Positions 24,433 through 33,852 of a stretch of DNA of 64,000 nt are shown in pieces. Every line of letters begins with the position of its first letter. Within the stretch, counting starts at the first letter, position 1. Source of the stretch: Pseudonocardiaceae bacterium (lineage in GTDB: Bacteria; Actinomycetota; Actinomycetes; Mycobacteriales; Pseudonocardiaceae); contig WHSZ01000003.1 of assembly GCA_009379845.1 (NCBI GenBank), forward strand, positions 1-64,000. Direction: 5' to 3'. The notes beneath the pieces were generated by a model. The model was not told the DNA's origin and searched no databases. It saw nothing but the letters and a program-made list of their open reading frames with translations. The position numbers were made by a program, and so were the translations under genes.

Positions 24433-25110
24433 ATGACACCCCGACGTGCGCTGATCTTGGGCGGCACCGGGATGCTGTCCGAATGTGCGGCCGCACTCGT
24501 CGCGGATGGCTGGCACGTCGTGCTGCCGAGCAGGCGGTACAGCCCACTGCCTGCCGAGGACAAATTGGCCTTGGACCAGGCGCTTTCGAACGCGCTCCCG
24601 GAACTCGTGCCCGCCCACGCGGGGAGCTATCAACCGGGCAGCGCGGCACGGCGGGCGATGTCGGGTGGCGGCGGGCATCGTCCGACCGCCGCGAGGACCG
24701 GCCGTGCCCTGTGGGTGGAGGCGAGCTGGGCCGATCCCGATGGGCTTGCCGCCTCGGCGGGTAACGCGTTGAACGGCGAGGCGGATCTGCTCGTGGCATG
24801 GATCCACGCGGAGTACCGGGAGCGGGTGCTCGATGCGGTAGCGCCGCTGCTGGCCTTCGACGCGCGGGTGGTGGAGGTGCACGGCAGCGGCACCGGCGAC
24901 TCGCTGGACACGGTGCCCGAGCCGTATCTGACGGACTACCCGACACAGCGTGTCGTGCTGGGGTTCGTTTGGCAGGGGATGACCACCCGGTGGTTGACGC
25001 ATACCGAGGTGGCCGATGGGGTGCTCAGCGCGGTCTGCCGCGCGCTGGACGGTTTGCCGCCGGCGCTGCACCAGGTCGGCGATCTGCATCCGTGGGACAT
25101 GCTGCCCTAG
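24433..25110 (+). CDS. Rossmann-fold NAD(P)-binding protein of unknown substrate
   Basis: A 225-residue protein beginning RRALILGGTGMLSECAAALV, a short-chain-dehydrogenase-like dinucleotide-binding motif. An SDR-like strand with adjacent acid follows (DLLVAWIHAEYRERVLDAV, ARVVEVHGSGTGDSLD). The canonical Tyr-x-x-x-Lys catalytic pair is not seen, so it may be a non-catalytic or atypical member. ATG 24433 lies 112 bp after the bluB-like gene. No further function is assigned. Confidence 0.6.
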   Translation: MTPRRALILGGTGMLSECAAALVADGWHVVLPSRRYSPLPAEDKLALDQALSNALPELVPAHAGSYQPGSAARRAMSGGGGHRPTAARTGRALWVEASWADPDGLAASAGNALNGEADLLVAWIHAEYRERVLDAVAPLLAFDARVVEVHGSGTGDSLDTVPEPYLTDYPTQRVVLGFVWQGMTTRWLTHTEVADGVLSAVCRALDGLPPALHQVGDLHPWDMLP

Positions 25111-25135
25111 ACGTGCGAGCCCATGGCAATATCGG

Positions 25136-26095
25136 CTAACGCAGCGCGTCAGCCGGGCGTACCTCCCAGATCGTCCACAGTGGACGATAGTCCTGCTTTG
25201 CCCAGAAGACAGAGGAAAGCGGGTTGGGCAGGTTGTAGTACAGGTAGCTGCCACGGACCCCCAGCCGGTGCAGCTCCGCGTGCGCGTGTGCCATCAACTG
25301 CTGGCCGACGCCGGTGTCCCGCGCGCTCGGTGCGGTGGACGCGGTATTGATGTATCCCCAGCGCCCTTGCGGCAGGATCGAGTCAGCGTCCACATCGGAC
25401 ACGACACAGTCGACCATGCCGACCGGGACACCATCTCGTTCGGCGAGCCACACCGGTTCGTCACGCTCCAGCCGCCGGCGGAACATGGTCCGTTTCAGCT
25501 CAGCGGCGTTCGGCCGTGCCGAGGTCGGGCCGACATGCGCCGAATAGCTGAGCTCATCCAGCGCCAGGCGCACCACGGCCTCGAGATCACGCAAGCCCGC
25601 CCGGCGAACGGTGATGGGCGAGGGTCCCGGTTGGGACGGCGCGGTCGTGCGGACCGCGAGCACCGATAGCGGCATCAGCCCGTGATCCAGCAGCGCCCTT
25701 GTCACCTCGGTATCCCGACTCGGCCAGGTGACCACGCAGGCGGAATCCTCGCCGAGCGACTCGCCGCGGTCCAGCAGGTGCCGCCAGCCACGCAGCAGCG
25801 CGTCCATCCCTTGGTGCCCGGTGTCGCCGAGCAACGGGTGCAGCTCCGACACCTCGCGGGCCGACCACAGGCTGCTGATCGCGTCCTCGTCGTGCGTGGT
25901 GTGCAGCAGCATCCCGGCGACCCGCCTGCCGTTGTCGAGGGCGGCGGTGATCACGTCCCCGTCCGGGGGGCTGGGTGCACCGGGCAGCAGTGCGTCCAGC
26001 GATGCGAACCGATGTGCCTGTTCCTCCAGCAATGCCCGGGCACCAGCGGTCACGGTGCCGCCCGATGGAGGTTCGCGTCGATGGCTGCGCCGCAC
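25136..26095 (-). CDS. GNAT-family N-acetyltransferase
   Basis: A 319-residue protein. The C-terminal half (residues 165-310) is a GNAT domain: ITVRRAGLRDLEAVVRLALD, WLAERDGVPVGMVDCVV, and an acetyl-CoA loop in APSARDTGVGQQLMAHAHAE, ending YLYYNLPNPLSSVFWAKQDY. The N-terminal half resembles a degenerate second GNAT module, as in tandem GNAT proteins such as mycothiol synthase. The acceptor is unknown. The start may be ATG 26095 or GTG 26053. Confidence 0.8.
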   Translation of the reverse strand: MRRSHRREPPSGGTVTAGARALLEEQAHRFASLDALLPGAPSPPDGDVITAALDNGRRVAGMLLHTTHDEDAISSLWSAREVSELHPLLGDTGHQGMDALLRGWRHLLDRGESLGEDSACVVTWPSRDTEVTRALLDHGLMPLSVLAVRTTAPSQPGPSPITVRRAGLRDLEAVVRLALDELSYSAHVGPTSARPNAAELKRTMFRRRLERDEPVWLAERDGVPVGMVDCVVSDVDADSILPQGRWGYINTASTAPSARDTGVGQQLMAHAHAELHRLGVRGSYLYYNLPNPLSSVFWAKQDYRPLWTIWEVRPADALR

Positions 26096-26159
26096 CCGCG
26101 TCGCCCCCGCTTGGCTGGCGGGGACGCCGGTGCGGTACGTCGGCGCTGAACGTCGGCGG

Positions 26160-26951
26160 TCATAAGCGAACCGTAGCGCAGAAAATCGCCGTACCGGGGA
26201 AGAATTTGCCCCGCAGCGGGCTCCACTGCCCCCAACTACGGGTGTGCCCCGCCGGCCACTCCGGTTCGATCAGATCCGACAGCCGCATCCCTGTTTCGTG
26301 CAACGCGCGCACGTAGTCGCCGATGGTGCGATGGTGCTCGACGTAGGTCGCTCGGCCGGCGTCGTCCACCTCGACGTAGGGCGTGCGATCGAAGTACGGC
26401 TGGGTAACCGTCAACCCGGCGGGGCCCGGGTCGTCGGGAAAGATCCACCGCAGCGGATGGGTTACCGAAAAGACCCACCGCCCGCCGGGACGCACCACCC
26501 GCGCGATCTCCGCGAAGGTACCGGCGAGGTCGGCCACGAAGGGAATCGCGCCGAACGCCGAACACGCGATGTCTACACTTTCATTTCGAAACGGCAACTG
26601 CTCGGCGTTGGCTTGCACCAGCGGTACCTGGATTCCGGTGGCGTCATTCCCGGAAAGGGCATGCCGCAACATGCCGGCGGACAGGTCGAGCCCCACCACT
26701 CGTGCACCGTGCGTATCGAGCCATCGCGCGCAGGACGCGGCACCGCAGCCCACCTCGAGCACCGTCTTACCGTCCACCGGCCCGAGCAGCCGGGCGTCGG
26801 CTTCCCGCAGGCCTTCCGGGCACCACACGAAGTCCGTCGCCCCGAGGAACTCGCCGTGTGTCGCCTGGTACTCGTCCGCATCAGCGTCCCACCAGGCAAG
26901 ATTTGCCGACGCGGTCTCCGCCGACGAAACCTGCCGTGTCACGGGTCCCAC
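26160..26951 (-). CDS. class I SAM-dependent methyltransferase
   Basis: About 263 residues with motif I TVLEVGCGAASCARWL, motif post-I VVGLDLSAGML, QLPFRNESVDIACSAFG as motif II and VRPGGRWVFSVTHPL as motif III. This type, with FVWCPEGLREADARLLG before motif I, is common beside core actinobacterial genes; M. tuberculosis has a related methyltransferase between polA and rpsA. The substrate is not known. The start is uncertain between GTG 26951 and GTG 26942; the longer upstream frame lacks similarity. Confidence 0.85.
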   Translation of the reverse strand: MGPVTRQVSSAETASANLAWWDADADEYQATHGEFLGATDFVWCPEGLREADARLLGPVDGKTVLEVGCGAASCARWLDTHGARVVGLDLSAGMLRHALSGNDATGIQVPLVQANAEQLPFRNESVDIACSAFGAIPFVADLAGTFAEIARVVRPGGRWVFSVTHPLRWIFPDDPGPAGLTVTQPYFDRTPYVEVDDAGRATYVEHHRTIGDYVRALHETGMRLSDLIEPEWPAGHTRSWGQWSPLRGKFFPGTAIFCATVRL

Positions 26952-27143
26952 GGTGCCAAGGCGGGTCTCCGCGCTACGATGAGTATTCGAGGGGGTTTGC
27001 CGGTTCGAGTGAGTGGACACCCTTTCTCTTACCACGTTTGGTTACCGTTTGACTGATACCCCGGGTTTGCCCACTGATCGCGAGAGCGCGTACGATACCG
27101 CCCGCGCAGTGGGTTTGCACCGCCTTCGGCTCGGTACACTGGT

Positions 27144-27160
27144 GTATTGGTCACCAATAC
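27144..27160 (+). promoter_or_regulatory. 17-bp palindrome upstream of rpsA
   Basis: GTATTGGTCACCAATAC is a perfect odd palindrome with 8-bp arms, 147 bp before the rpsA ATG and just after a TACACT -10-like hexamer (27135-27140). It could be an operator or a leader structure. It is not part of any gene. Confidence 0.5.
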
Positions 27161-27306
27161 TGAGAAATGGCTCGCGCACCGGCGGCATCGGCAACGATCC
27201 TTCGCGGTTATCCGCGCCGTTGTCGGCGCGTGCCGAACAACCCTCAGCGCCGACCAAATGAACTGTCCAACAACCCAACCCAATCCGTACCGGAGCCACC
27301 TACCTG

Positions 27307-28833
27307 ATGCCCACCGACACCGCCGCTGTCCCGACCGCACCCGCGCAGACCGCCCAACAGGTCGCTATCAATGACGTCGGGACGGAGGAGGATTTCCTCG
27401 CCGCCATCGACAAGACCATCAAGTACTTCAACGACGGAGACATCGTTGAAGGCACCATCGTCAAAGTCGATCGCGACGAAGTGCTGCTCGACATTGGCTA
27501 CAAGACCGAGGGTGTCATCCCCTCCCGCGAGCTGTCGATCAAGCACGACGTTGACCCGGCCGAGGTCGTTGAAGTCGGTGACGAAGTCGAAGCCTTGGTA
27601 CTCCAGAAGGAGGACAAGGAAGGCCGTCTGATCCTGTCCAAGAAGCGCGCCCAGTACGAGCGCGCCTGGGGCACCATCGAGGCACTCAAGGAAGGTGACG
27701 AGCCGGTCCGCGGGACCGTCATCGAGGTGGTCAAGGGCGGTCTGATCCTGGATATCGGGCTGCGCGGCTTCCTCCCGGCATCGCTGGTGGAGATGCGCCG
27801 CGTCCGTGACCTGCAGCCGTACGTCGGCAGGGAACTCGAGGCCAAGATCATCGAGCTGGACAAGAACCGCAACAACGTGGTGCTTTCCCGTCGTGCCTGG
27901 CTGGAGCAGACCCAGTCGGAGGTGCGCAGCGAGTTCCTCAACCAGCTGCAGAAGAGCCAGGTCCGCAAGGGCGTGGTGTCCTCGATCGTGAACTTCGGTG
28001 CGTTCGTGGACCTCGGTGGCGTGGACGGTCTGGTGCACGTCTCCGAGCTGTCTTGGAAGCACATCGACCACCCGAGCGAGGTCGTCGAGGTTGGCCAGGA
28101 GGTCACCGTCGAGGTGCTCGACGTGGACATGGACCGCGAGCGGGTGTCGTTGTCGCTGAAGGCCACCCAGGAAGACCCGTGGCGGCAGTTCGCCCGCACC
28201 CACGCGATCGGCCAGATCGTGCCCGGCAAGGTCACCAAGCTGGTCCCGTTCGGCGCGTTCGTCCGGGTGGACGAGGGCATCGAGGGTCTGGTGCACATCT
28301 CCGAGCTCGCCGAGCGTCATGTGGAGATCCCCGAACAGGTCGTGCAGGTCGGCGGGGACGTGATGGTCAAGGTCATCGACATCGACCTGGAGCGCCGGCG
28401 CATCTCGCTGTCCCTCAAGCAGGCCAACGAGGGCTTCACGCCGGACTCGGACTTCGACCCGACGCAGTACGGGATGGCCGCCGAGTACGACACCGAGGGC
28501 AACTACATCTACCCCGAGGGCTTCGACCCGGAAACCCAGGAGTGGCAGGAAGGCTACGACAAGCAGCGCGAGGAGTGGGAGCGCCAGTACGCCGAGGCGC
28601 ACGCCCGCTACGAGCAGCACATGAAGCAGGTGGCCAAGGCGGCCGAGGCCGACGCGGAGGCGGCGGCGCAAGGCGGCGGCGAGTCCGGAGGCGAGAGCGG
28701 CGGCGAGCAAGAGCAGGACTACTCCTCCTCGCAGGCCAGCGCCGAGCCACCGGCGGCCACGCCCACCGGTGGCTCGCTGGCCAGTGATGAGCAGCTGGCC
28801 GCACTGCGGGAGAAGCTCTCCGGCGGCCACTGA
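27307..28833 (+). CDS. rpsA: 30S ribosomal protein S1
   Basis: A 508-residue protein with four S1 RNA-binding repeats at about 36-105, 123-188, 209-277 and 294-363. Each has the GxVxxVxxFGAFVxL-type core (DGDIVEGTIVKVDRDEVLLD, GLVHVSELSWKHIDHP, KVTKLVPFGAFVRVDEGIEG). An acidic, Gly/Ser/Glu-rich C-terminal tail follows. S1 recruits mRNA to the ribosome. Its place between polA and coaE is conserved in actinobacteria. The upstream gap of about 270 bp carries its promoter. Confidence 0.96.
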   Translation: MPTDTAAVPTAPAQTAQQVAINDVGTEEDFLAAIDKTIKYFNDGDIVEGTIVKVDRDEVLLDIGYKTEGVIPSRELSIKHDVDPAEVVEVGDEVEALVLQKEDKEGRLILSKKRAQYERAWGTIEALKEGDEPVRGTVIEVVKGGLILDIGLRGFLPASLVEMRRVRDLQPYVGRELEAKIIELDKNRNNVVLSRRAWLEQTQSEVRSEFLNQLQKSQVRKGVVSSIVNFGAFVDLGGVDGLVHVSELSWKHIDHPSEVVEVGQEVTVEVLDVDMDRERVSLSLKATQEDPWRQFARTHAIGQIVPGKVTKLVPFGAFVRVDEGIEGLVHISELAERHVEIPEQVVQVGGDVMVKVIDIDLERRRISLSLKQANEGFTPDSDFDPTQYGMAAEYDTEGNYIYPEGFDPETQEWQEGYDKQREEWERQYAEAHARYEQHMKQVAKAAEADAEAAAQGGGESGGESGGEQEQDYSSSQASAEPPAATPTGGSLASDEQLAALREKLSGGH

Positions 28834-28893
28834 GCCCAGGCAACGCGAACACGGCGGGCCGGCGGGCATCTTGGGGCGTTGGCGGGCGGGGAG

Positions 28894-29844
28894 TCAGGCG
28901 CGTCGGGCGCGGGCGCGCCGCTTGCCTTCGTGCATAGCCTGCACCCGAGCGATCGGGATCGCGTGGCCCTCCTCGAGCAACTCGGGGCTCAGCGTCTGCG
29001 GCTCGGGCATCCCTTCGGCCCACGGATCGCCCTCGGCGAGCAGCCGCACGGCGGTGTGCACCGTGAAGTCGGCCGGGACCACGCGGTTGAGCTCGGCCCA
29101 CGCCACCGGGAACGACACCGGCACGCCCGGCCGGATGCGCGGGCTGTACGCGGCAACCACGGTCGCCCCGCCGGCCCGGGTCGAATCGAGGAACACCTTG
29201 CCCCCGCGGTCTTCCCGGATGTACGCCGTGGTTGCGAGCCCGGGGTCGAGGCGCTCGGCGCGTGCGGCGAGCGCGCGAGTGGCCGCGGCGATGTCATCGA
29301 TCCCGGTCCGCGGCTCGATCGGCACGATCACGTGCACGCCCTTCGCGCCGCTTGTCTTGACCGTTCCCACCAAGCCGGCATCCGTCAGTGCCTGCCGCAC
29401 GAGCTGTGCGGCGCGCACCGCGAGCGGGAACGATTCGCCTGCCGGCGGGTCGATGTCGAGTACCAGCGGGATCGGGCCGGCTTCGGGGTCGACGCGGAGC
29501 AACGTCGGGTGGTACTCCACGGCACGCTGGTTGGCGAACCACAGCAACGTGCGACGGTCGTTGCACAGCGCGTAGGACACATCCCGTTTCGAGGACTCCG
29601 CCCATAACGACACCCTCGGCACCCATGGCGGGGTGTATTTGGGAACGTTCTTCTGCATGAACGGGGCCTGGCCGCGAAGCACCCGGATTACCGAAAGCGG
29701 CCGGTCCCGCAGCTCCGGGATGAGGCGGTCGCGTACCGCGTCCAGGTAGTCGACCAGATCTCGTTTGGTCGCGTCCGCCCCGTCGAACAGCGGCTGGTCG
29801 AGGTTCGTCAGCGACACCCCGTCCCGCGCCTCGCTACTGCCCAT
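28894..29844 (-). CDS. stand-alone LigD-type polymerase domain (archaeo-eukaryotic primase fold)
   Basis: About 316 residues matching the polymerase domain of LigD used in non-homologous end joining: VSLTNLDQPLFDGADATKRD, PFMQKNVPKYTPPW, the metal site LVLDIDPPAGE, VKTSGAKGVHV, and RADPGLA-like and VSFPVAWAEL segments. No ligase, nuclease or Ku gene is adjacent, so it belongs to the solo PolDom group. Such proteins add or fill nucleotides at DNA ends or gaps. ATG 29844 was chosen where similarity begins. Confidence 0.88.
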   Translation of the reverse strand: MGSSEARDGVSLTNLDQPLFDGADATKRDLVDYLDAVRDRLIPELRDRPLSVIRVLRGQAPFMQKNVPKYTPPWVPRVSLWAESSKRDVSYALCNDRRTLLWFANQRAVEYHPTLLRVDPEAGPIPLVLDIDPPAGESFPLAVRAAQLVRQALTDAGLVGTVKTSGAKGVHVIVPIEPRTGIDDIAAATRALAARAERLDPGLATTAYIREDRGGKVFLDSTRAGGATVVAAYSPRIRPGVPVSFPVAWAELNRVVPADFTVHTAVRLLAEGDPWAEGMPEPQTLSPELLEEGHAIPIARVQAMHEGKRRARARRA

Positions 29845-30014
29845 CAGATCACCTTTGCCCACCTCAGGGCCGAGGTCAACGGCACCCGGCCGGAATCGCG
29901 CCGCAGCGCGGCTCGCGACCGCCCGCGGATCGTGCACGCGGGCCGGTTCCGCGGAACCCCCTGGGAGTGATGGCCGAACTCGTCGTCATCATGGTCGGCG
30001 TGATCGCGGATTGA

Positions 30015-30788
30015 TCACTGGCCGGTCCACGTCGGTGGTGTCTTGTCGAGGAAACTCCGCACCCCGTGGCGGAAATCGTCGCTGCCGAACACCGTGCGCA
30101 CGATGTCGTCGCCGTCCGGCAGGTTCGCCAGCCGCAGCCGCCGCACGGCCTCCTTGCTCGCCCACATCGTCAGCGGCGCGTGCCGGGAGAGCCGCTCGAC
30201 CACGCCGTCGACCACGCTGTCCAGCTCACCGGGGTCGCACAGCTCGGCGACGAACCCGGCGGCGTGCGCCTCCTCGGCCGTGAACAGGCGAGCCCGCAGC
30301 AGCATGTCCAGCGCCCTGGCTGGGCCGAGGTGATGCACCAGCAGCGAGTAGGTGTTCATCGCCAGGCAGTTGCCGAGGGTGCGCGCGACCGGCACCCCGA
30401 AACGCCCGGTGGTGGTCGAGATCCGCATGTCGCACACGGCGGCGAGGGCGATGCCGGCGCCGACGCAGTAGCCGGACACCGCCGCGACCGTGGGCACCTG
30501 GGTGGTCTCAAGTCGATCCAGCACCTCGGCGATCTTGTTCTCGTACTCCACGCCGTCCTGCCCGGAACGGAACTCGCTGAACTGGCCGATGTCGGTGCCC
30601 GCGACGAACGCCTCGTCGCCGGCACCCCGCAGGACCAGCACCCGGATGTCCGGGTCGGAATCGGCCGTCTCGCAGGCCTCCACCAGGCCGGCATACATCT
30701 GCCAGGTCATCGCGTTGCGCTGCTGAGGGCGGTTGAACGTCACGTGCAGCGCCGTGCCGTCCCTGGTGAGCTGGAGCTCGTCAGACAT
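30015..30788 (-). CDS. enoyl-CoA hydratase/isomerase family protein
   Basis: A 257-residue crotonase-fold protein. It shows VTFNRPQQRNAMTWQMY, the oxyanion-hole segments RVLVLRGAGDEAFVAGTDIG and VSGYCVGAGIALAAVCDMRI, and the hydrophobic C-terminus. It is the last gene of a minus-strand run with the tctABC-type transporter and a CoA-transferase. Its ATG overlaps the tctA stop. Together they suggest uptake, CoA activation and hydration of a carboxylic acid; the substrate is unknown. Confidence 0.87.
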   Translation of the reverse strand: MSDELQLTRDGTALHVTFNRPQQRNAMTWQMYAGLVEACETADSDPDIRVLVLRGAGDEAFVAGTDIGQFSEFRSGQDGVEYENKIAEVLDRLETTQVPTVAAVSGYCVGAGIALAAVCDMRISTTTGRFGVPVARTLGNCLAMNTYSLLVHHLGPARALDMLLRARLFTAEEAHAAGFVAELCDPGELDSVVDGVVERLSRHAPLTMWASKEAVRRLRLANLPDGDDIVRTVFGSDDFRHGVRSFLDKTPPTWTGQ

Positions 30789-32304
30789 GGGTCTCCTCAT
30801 CTTCGCGATCTTCGCGGGGCCGGGTGGGGCCGAGCAGCGCGCGGGCCCGCCGCATCAGCGCGGGCCCGATCATCAGCAGCACCGCCAATGCCAGGATCGT
30901 CACCGCGATCGGCCGGGTGAAGATCATCAACAGGTTGCCGTCCTCGATGGCCGAGGTCTGCACCAGGGCCTTCTCGAACAGGGCGCCGACGACGACACCC
31001 ACGACCAGCGGCGCCATCGGCAGGTCGAAGCGTTTCATGCCGTAGCCGATCACACCGAAGACAAACACCACCCACACACTGAAGAAATTGTTGTCGATCG
31101 CATAGGCGCCGACGAAGCTGGTGAACAGGATGATCGGATACAGGTAGCCGTACGGGATCCGTAGCAGCTGCGCGAACACCGGCGCGAGCGGCAGGTTGAG
31201 CACCAGCAGGATCACGTTGCCGATGAAGAATGACACCAGCAAGCCCCACACCAGGTCGGGCTCCTCGGCGAACAGCAACGGCCCCGGCTGCAACCCGTAA
31301 ACCGTCAACGCTCCCAGCAGCACCGCCGTGGTGGCGCCGCCGGGAATGCCGAGGGTGAGCGTCGGGATGAAGTTGGCGTTGGCCGCGGCGTTGTTCGCGC
31401 TCTCCGGTGCGGCCACCCCCTGGATCGCGCCGCGCCCGAACTGCTTGGAGTTCTTCGACACGCGCTTTTCCACGCCGTACGCGATGAACGAGGCCAGCGT
31501 GGTGCCCGCGCCGGGCAGGCAGCCGAGCGCGAAACCGAGCAGGCTGCCGCGCCCGATCGCGCCAGCGGAGTCCCGCACGTCCTGGCGGCGGATCATCAGA
31601 TCGCGGAAACCGGCGCGGATCGGTTTCGCCATGCCCACCCGGATCTGGTGCAGCACCTCGCCGACGGCGAACAACCCGATGACGACCTCGATGTACGGGA
31701 TCCCGGAAAGCAGGTTGATGTTGCCGAAGGTGTAGCGGGCTTCGCCGGTGCCGGCGTCCACCCCCACGCAGGCCAGCAGCACGCCGACCGTAGCCATCGC
31801 CGCGGCTCGGGTCCTCGACTGGCCGGAGAAGGCCACCATGGTCACCAGCGCCAGTACCATCACTGCCAGGTTCTCCTGGGGCCCGAACCGCAGCGCGAGC
31901 TCGGCGAACGGGGGAGCCAACCCGGCGAGCAACAGCAGCGACACGATCGCCGCGAAGAACGAGCCGATCGCCGCGATCGCCAGCGCCGCCCCAGCGCGAC
32001 CTCGCCGCGCCATCTGATAACCGTCCAATGTGGTCACGACGGTTGCGGCCTCGCCCGGTGTGGACAGCAGCACCGACGTGATGGTGCCGCCGTACTGGGC
32101 GCCGTAGTAGATCCCGGCCAGCATGATCAACGCGGTGACCGGTTCGACGGTCAGGGTCAACGGGATGAGGATCGCCACGCCGGTGCTGGATCCCATACCC
32201 GGCAGCAGACCGATGATGGTGCCGAGCAGGACACCGATGAAACACCACAGCAGGTTCATCGGGGTGAACGCCGTGGACAGCCCGAGAAGCAGATTCTCGA
32301 TCAC
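30781..32304 (-). CDS. tctA: tripartite tricarboxylate transporter large membrane subunit TctA
   Basis: A 507-residue protein with about eleven to twelve membrane segments and the TctA hallmark [19 protein letters not shown], repeated in related form as [20 protein letters not shown], plus [20 protein letters not shown] and [18 protein letters not shown]. With TctB and TctC it imports citrate or other carboxylates using an ion gradient. GTG 32304 follows a GGGAGGTAGC site; a longer in-frame extension was rejected. Confidence 0.93.
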   Translation of the reverse strand: MIENLLLGLSTAFTPMNLLWCFIGVLLGTIIGLLPGMGSSTGVAILIPLTLTVEPVTALIMLAGIYYGAQYGGTITSVLLSTPGEAATVVTTLDGYQMARRGRAGAALAIAAIGSFFAAIVSLLLLAGLAPPFAELALRFGPQENLAVMVLALVTMVAFSGQSRTRAAAMATVGVLLACVGVDAGTGEARYTFGNINLLSGIPYIEVVIGLFAVGEVLHQIRVGMAKPIRAGFRDLMIRRQDVRDSAGAIGRGSLLGFALGCLPGAGTTLASFIAYGVEKRVSKNSKQFGRGAIQGVAAPESANNAAANANFIPTLTLGIPGGATTAVLLGALTVYGLQPGPLLFAEEPDLVWGLLVSFFIGNVILLVLNLPLAPVFAQLLRIPYGYLYPIILFTSFVGAYAIDNNFFSVWVVFVFGVIGYGMKRFDLPMAPLVVGVVVGALFEKALVQTSAIEDGNLLMIFTRPIAVTILALAVLLMIGPALMRRARALLGPTRPREDREDEETHV

Positions 32305-32332
32305 GCTACCTCCCAAGTGTGTGGGGCGCGGC

Positions 32333-32839
32333 TCAGAAGCCGAATACGCCCGTGGGCAGCGGGACGCGGAGGAACACGGCGAACACCACATACATGGCCG
32401 CGGCGCTGGTCGCGCTCATGAGTACCGCGGGCAGCGGGCGGCGTCCCTCCAGCCAGGTGGAGATGACCAGCACGAGCAACCCGAACGCGAGCACGATGCC
32501 CAGGTACTGCACCGCGAGCAGCGTCACGAACAACAGCGCGAACACCCGCCGCAGGACCCGGGTCCGTTGCTCCGTGGTGCGCCCCGTGTGATCAACGTCC
32601 TCATGGGACGGTTCCTGCTCGGCGCGTGGCGCGCGCATCTGCTTGACCAGCAGGACCGATGCCAATACTGCCAGCAGCAGCCTGGCGACCAGTGGCAGGA
32701 AGCCAGGGCCGATCCGGGACTCCTCAACGAAAATCCGGTAACCGACCGCGCTGGCCGCGACCGCAAGGCCGGCCGCGGCCAACCCGCCGTACAGCACGAG
32801 ATGGGCGGCATGCCGGGGTGGATGCGACTGGATGGTCAT
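32333..32839 (-). CDS. tctB: tripartite tricarboxylate transporter small membrane subunit TctB
   Basis: A 168-residue membrane protein with about four hydrophobic helices (LVLYGGLAAAGLAVAASAVG, FLPLVARLLLAVLASVLLVK, LFVTLLAVQYLGIVLAFGLL, VLMSATSAAAMYVVFAVFL) and a charged cytoplasmic loop. The family is poorly conserved; identification rests on topology, the SRIGPGFLP segment and its position between tctC and tctA. Its ATG overlaps the tctC stop. Confidence 0.87.
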   Translation of the reverse strand: MTIQSHPPRHAAHLVLYGGLAAAGLAVAASAVGYRIFVEESRIGPGFLPLVARLLLAVLASVLLVKQMRAPRAEQEPSHEDVDHTGRTTEQRTRVLRRVFALLFVTLLAVQYLGIVLAFGLLVLVISTWLEGRRPLPAVLMSATSAAAMYVVFAVFLRVPLPTGVFGF

Positions 32840-33825
32840 TTGTGCAGCACCTCCGCTACTAGTGCCTCGTTGGCGCGCAGGTACTGCGCGAAGTCCTTGC
32901 CGAAGGCGACCTTGGGTTGCAGGTATTCGGAGCGGATGTAGTCGCGGTAGGCGCGCGAATCGATGTAGCGGCGGGCCGCCCGCACCCAGAACTTGGCGGC
33001 TTTCGGGTGCACGTTGCCCGGCGCGATGGCGCCGCGGAACTGGGCGAACGACACGTCGATGCCCTGCTCCCTCGCGGTCGGGATGCCGGCCAGCTCCGGG
33101 TAGTCGTAGCGCTGGTCGCCGAACACGCACAGCGCCTTGAGGTCCCCTGCTTCGAGCTGCTCGGCTACCTCGCTCGGGTTCAGCGAGGCGAGATCGACCT
33201 GGCCGCCGAGCAACCCGGCGAGCGTCTCGCTGCCCGACTCGTAAGGGACCCTGTCCAGCTCGGCACCCGTGCGCCGTTCCAGCAGCGAGAACACGATGTT
33301 GTCCGGCCCTGCCGCCCCCGAGATACCGGCGAGCACCCGCCGGGTACGGCTTTGCCGCACGGCCTCCGCGCAGGTGTCCATCGGCGAGTCCTTGCGGGCG
33401 ACCAGCAGCGTGTAGTCCTCGCCGATCTTGACCACCGGGGTGAAGCTGCGGTGCGAGAACTCAACGTCTTGGCTCAACGGCAACGAGATCAGCGACGTCT
33501 CGGTGGCCAGCAGGTAGTTCGGGGAACCGGCCTTGGCCAGGAAGTAGGAGTAGCCGACCGCGCCGGCGCCACCGTCCCGGTTATCGACGTTGATGTTCAG
33601 CCGTGGCGTGCTGGACACCAGCCCGTCGGCCATTGCGCGGCCCGCGATATCGCTGCCTCCACCGGCGCCGAACGGCACCACCATCGTCACGTCCCCGGTC
33701 GGGGCCGGAGCGGCCGCGGCGATCTCCTCGTCCGAGCCACTCGCCCCGCACCCGGCGGCGCCGAGCGCGAGCGAGACCGCGCACATCGCGGCGAGGCCGG
33801 TCCTGGCAATACTGAGTGCACGCAT
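32836..33825 (-). CDS. tctC: tripartite tricarboxylate transporter substrate-binding lipoprotein TctC
   Basis: A 329-residue binding protein of the Bug/TctC family. The signal peptide ends at the lipobox LGAAGC (Cys26). The mature part carries TMVVPFGAGGGSDIAGRAMA, NINVDNRDGGAGAVGYSYF, DNIVFSLLERRTGAELDRVPY and SGSETLAGLLGGQVDLA, which line the carboxylate pocket in this family. The ligand is unknown. It lies second in the operon, 27 bp after the CoA-transferase gene. Confidence 0.92.
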   Translation of the reverse strand: MRALSIARTGLAAMCAVSLALGAAGCGASGSDEEIAAAAPAPTGDVTMVVPFGAGGGSDIAGRAMADGLVSSTPRLNINVDNRDGGAGAVGYSYFLAKAGSPNYLLATETSLISLPLSQDVEFSHRSFTPVVKIGEDYTLLVARKDSPMDTCAEAVRQSRTRRVLAGISGAAGPDNIVFSLLERRTGAELDRVPYESGSETLAGLLGGQVDLASLNPSEVAEQLEAGDLKALCVFGDQRYDYPELAGIPTAREQGIDVSFAQFRGAIAPGNVHPKAAKFWVRAARRYIDSRAYRDYIRSEYLQPKVAFGKDFAQYLRANEALVAEVLHK

Positions 33826-33852
33826 CGCTCCTCCTTGAGCTGCGCGTGAGGA

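Noticed and set aside
27244-28869. 541-codon minus-strand frame opposite rpsA
   Set aside because: It is an artefact of GC-biased third positions; the S1 repeats on the plus strand are decisive.
31648-32421. Plus-strand frame rich in Gln, His and Arg opposite tctA
   Set aside because: Antisense of a membrane protein; no motif.
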